DNA of 37,522 nucleotides from positions 1 through 37,522 of IMG/VR virus record IMGVR_UViG_3300037011_000809. One strand, 5' to 3'. Numbering within the stretch: position 1 is the stretch's first letter; each line of letters starts with the position of its first letter. This DNA is from a virus. The translations under genes were made by a program, and so were the position numbers. Of the stretch, positions 37,134 through 37,522 are shown piece after piece. The notes beneath the pieces were generated by a model. That model was not told the DNA's origin and did no database searches. It was given only the letters and a program-made list of their open reading frames with translations.

Positions 37134-37522
37134 TCACTCCCCCTTTTTCGTTTCCAACAGTTTCACCGTACCGTATTTAACCTCGCCGCCCTCCAACCGC
37201 TCGCACTCGATAACGCAGTCCTCCGGCTCCGTCTTTTTCCATTGCGCGGCCCCGGCAAACAGGTTGTACTTGAATTTCAACACCATGGCGCACTTGACGA
37301 AAAGACCGGACAAGATGCCCTCGCCCGCCTCGATGCCCCTGCCCGCCTCGATGCCCCTGCCCGCCTCGATGCTCTCGCCCGCCTCGATGCCCTCGCCCGC
37401 CTCGATGCCCCAGCCCGCCTTGATGCCCCTGCCCGCCTCGATGCCCCTGCCCGCCTCGATGCCCCAGCCCGCCTCGATGCCCCGGGCCGCCTCGATGCGC
37501 CTGCCCGCCTCGATGCCCCGGC
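37134..37522 (-). CDS. Hexapeptide-repeat protein, C-terminal part
   Basis: This is the continuation of the gene starting at 398. Eleven further x-G-I-E/K-A-G units lead into a unique C-terminal domain of about 60 residues (ILSGLFVKCAMVLKFKYNLFAG..., AQWKKTEPEDCVIEC..., ending KLLETKKGE), followed by TGA 37134. The C-terminal domain is rich in aromatic and basic residues and has three Cys; it probably caps the repeat solenoid. I recall similar repeat-plus-cap arrangements in uncharacterised bacterial and phage proteins, without known function. Confidence 0.8.
   Translation of the reverse strand, partial: RGIEAGRRIEAARGIEAGWGIEAGRGIEAGRGIKAGWGIEAGEGIEAGESIEAGRGIEAGRGIEAGEGILSGLFVKCAMVLKFKYNLFAGAAQWKKTEPEDCVIECERLEGGEVKYGTVKLLETKKGE
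37324..37522. repeat. 18-bp tandem repeat array, right end (11 units)
   Basis: Eleven units plus one base. The last 19 bases equal the first 19 bases of the window, so the contig ends probably overlap and the true array has about 24 units, unless copies were collapsed. Confidence 0.9.

Overview
This window looks like an essentially complete genome of a tailed double-stranded DNA phage with a short-tailed (podovirus-like) gene set. It was probably linearised by the assembler inside a tandem repeat. The first 19 and last 19 bases are identical, and a minus-strand gene interrupted at both ends becomes one continuous 255-residue frame when those 19 bases are overlapped. The true map is therefore probably a circle of about 37.5 kb, with the exact repeat copy number uncertain. 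The host is a bacterium: promoters are sigma70-like with exact 17-base spacers, Shine-Dalgarno sites are normal and Sec signal peptides are present. A diderm host is suggested by a tail spike and an exported protein that may be a beta-barrel, but the sequence does not name the host. I see no integrase, repressor, tRNA, DNA polymerase or RNA polymerase, so a virulent lifestyle that leans on host polymerases is the simplest reading.

Layout. A divergent control region (about 5655-7112) separates two transcription programmes. The plus-strand programme starts at a near-consensus promoter (7056-7084). It carries small and large terminase, a small basic protein, portal, a putative scaffold, the major capsid candidate, an adaptor, a beta-helix tail spike, a large tail protein and three internal/ejection-type proteins (7113-26488). 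A second promoter (26498-26526) precedes a lysis region of an unknown small protein, a holin-like membrane protein, a GH73-type endolysin, an exported protein and a membrane protein (26546-28741). The minus-strand programme starts near 5740, runs left to base 1, crosses the circular junction and continues from 37522 down to 28734. It encodes many small unknown proteins, several with Cys-pair zinc motifs, plus a SNF2-type helicase, a Dam-like DNA methyltransferase, a putative DNA-binding or replication protein, a DnaG-type primase fused to an MCM-like ATPase, a second (beta-class) methyltransferase and a VRR-NUC nuclease. The two programmes converge, with their last genes overlapping by 8 bases, at 28734-28741.

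The most unusual feature is the number of virion-region proteins that begin with a Sec-type signal peptide. Six lie between the scaffold and the large tail protein, including the tail spike itself, and a seventh lies in the lysis region. Other points of interest are the primase/MCM-like fusion, a hexapeptide-repeat protein with 24 units at the circular junction, two paralogous small proteins of which one has a histone-H1-like tail, iteron-like repeats in the control region, and stable RNA hairpins flanking the capsid region. There is also a 14-base inverted repeat bracketing a single-gene transcription unit, a set of tiny overlapping genes (21-58 residues), several of them membrane peptides, and a codon-usage shift that marks a mosaic tail module.
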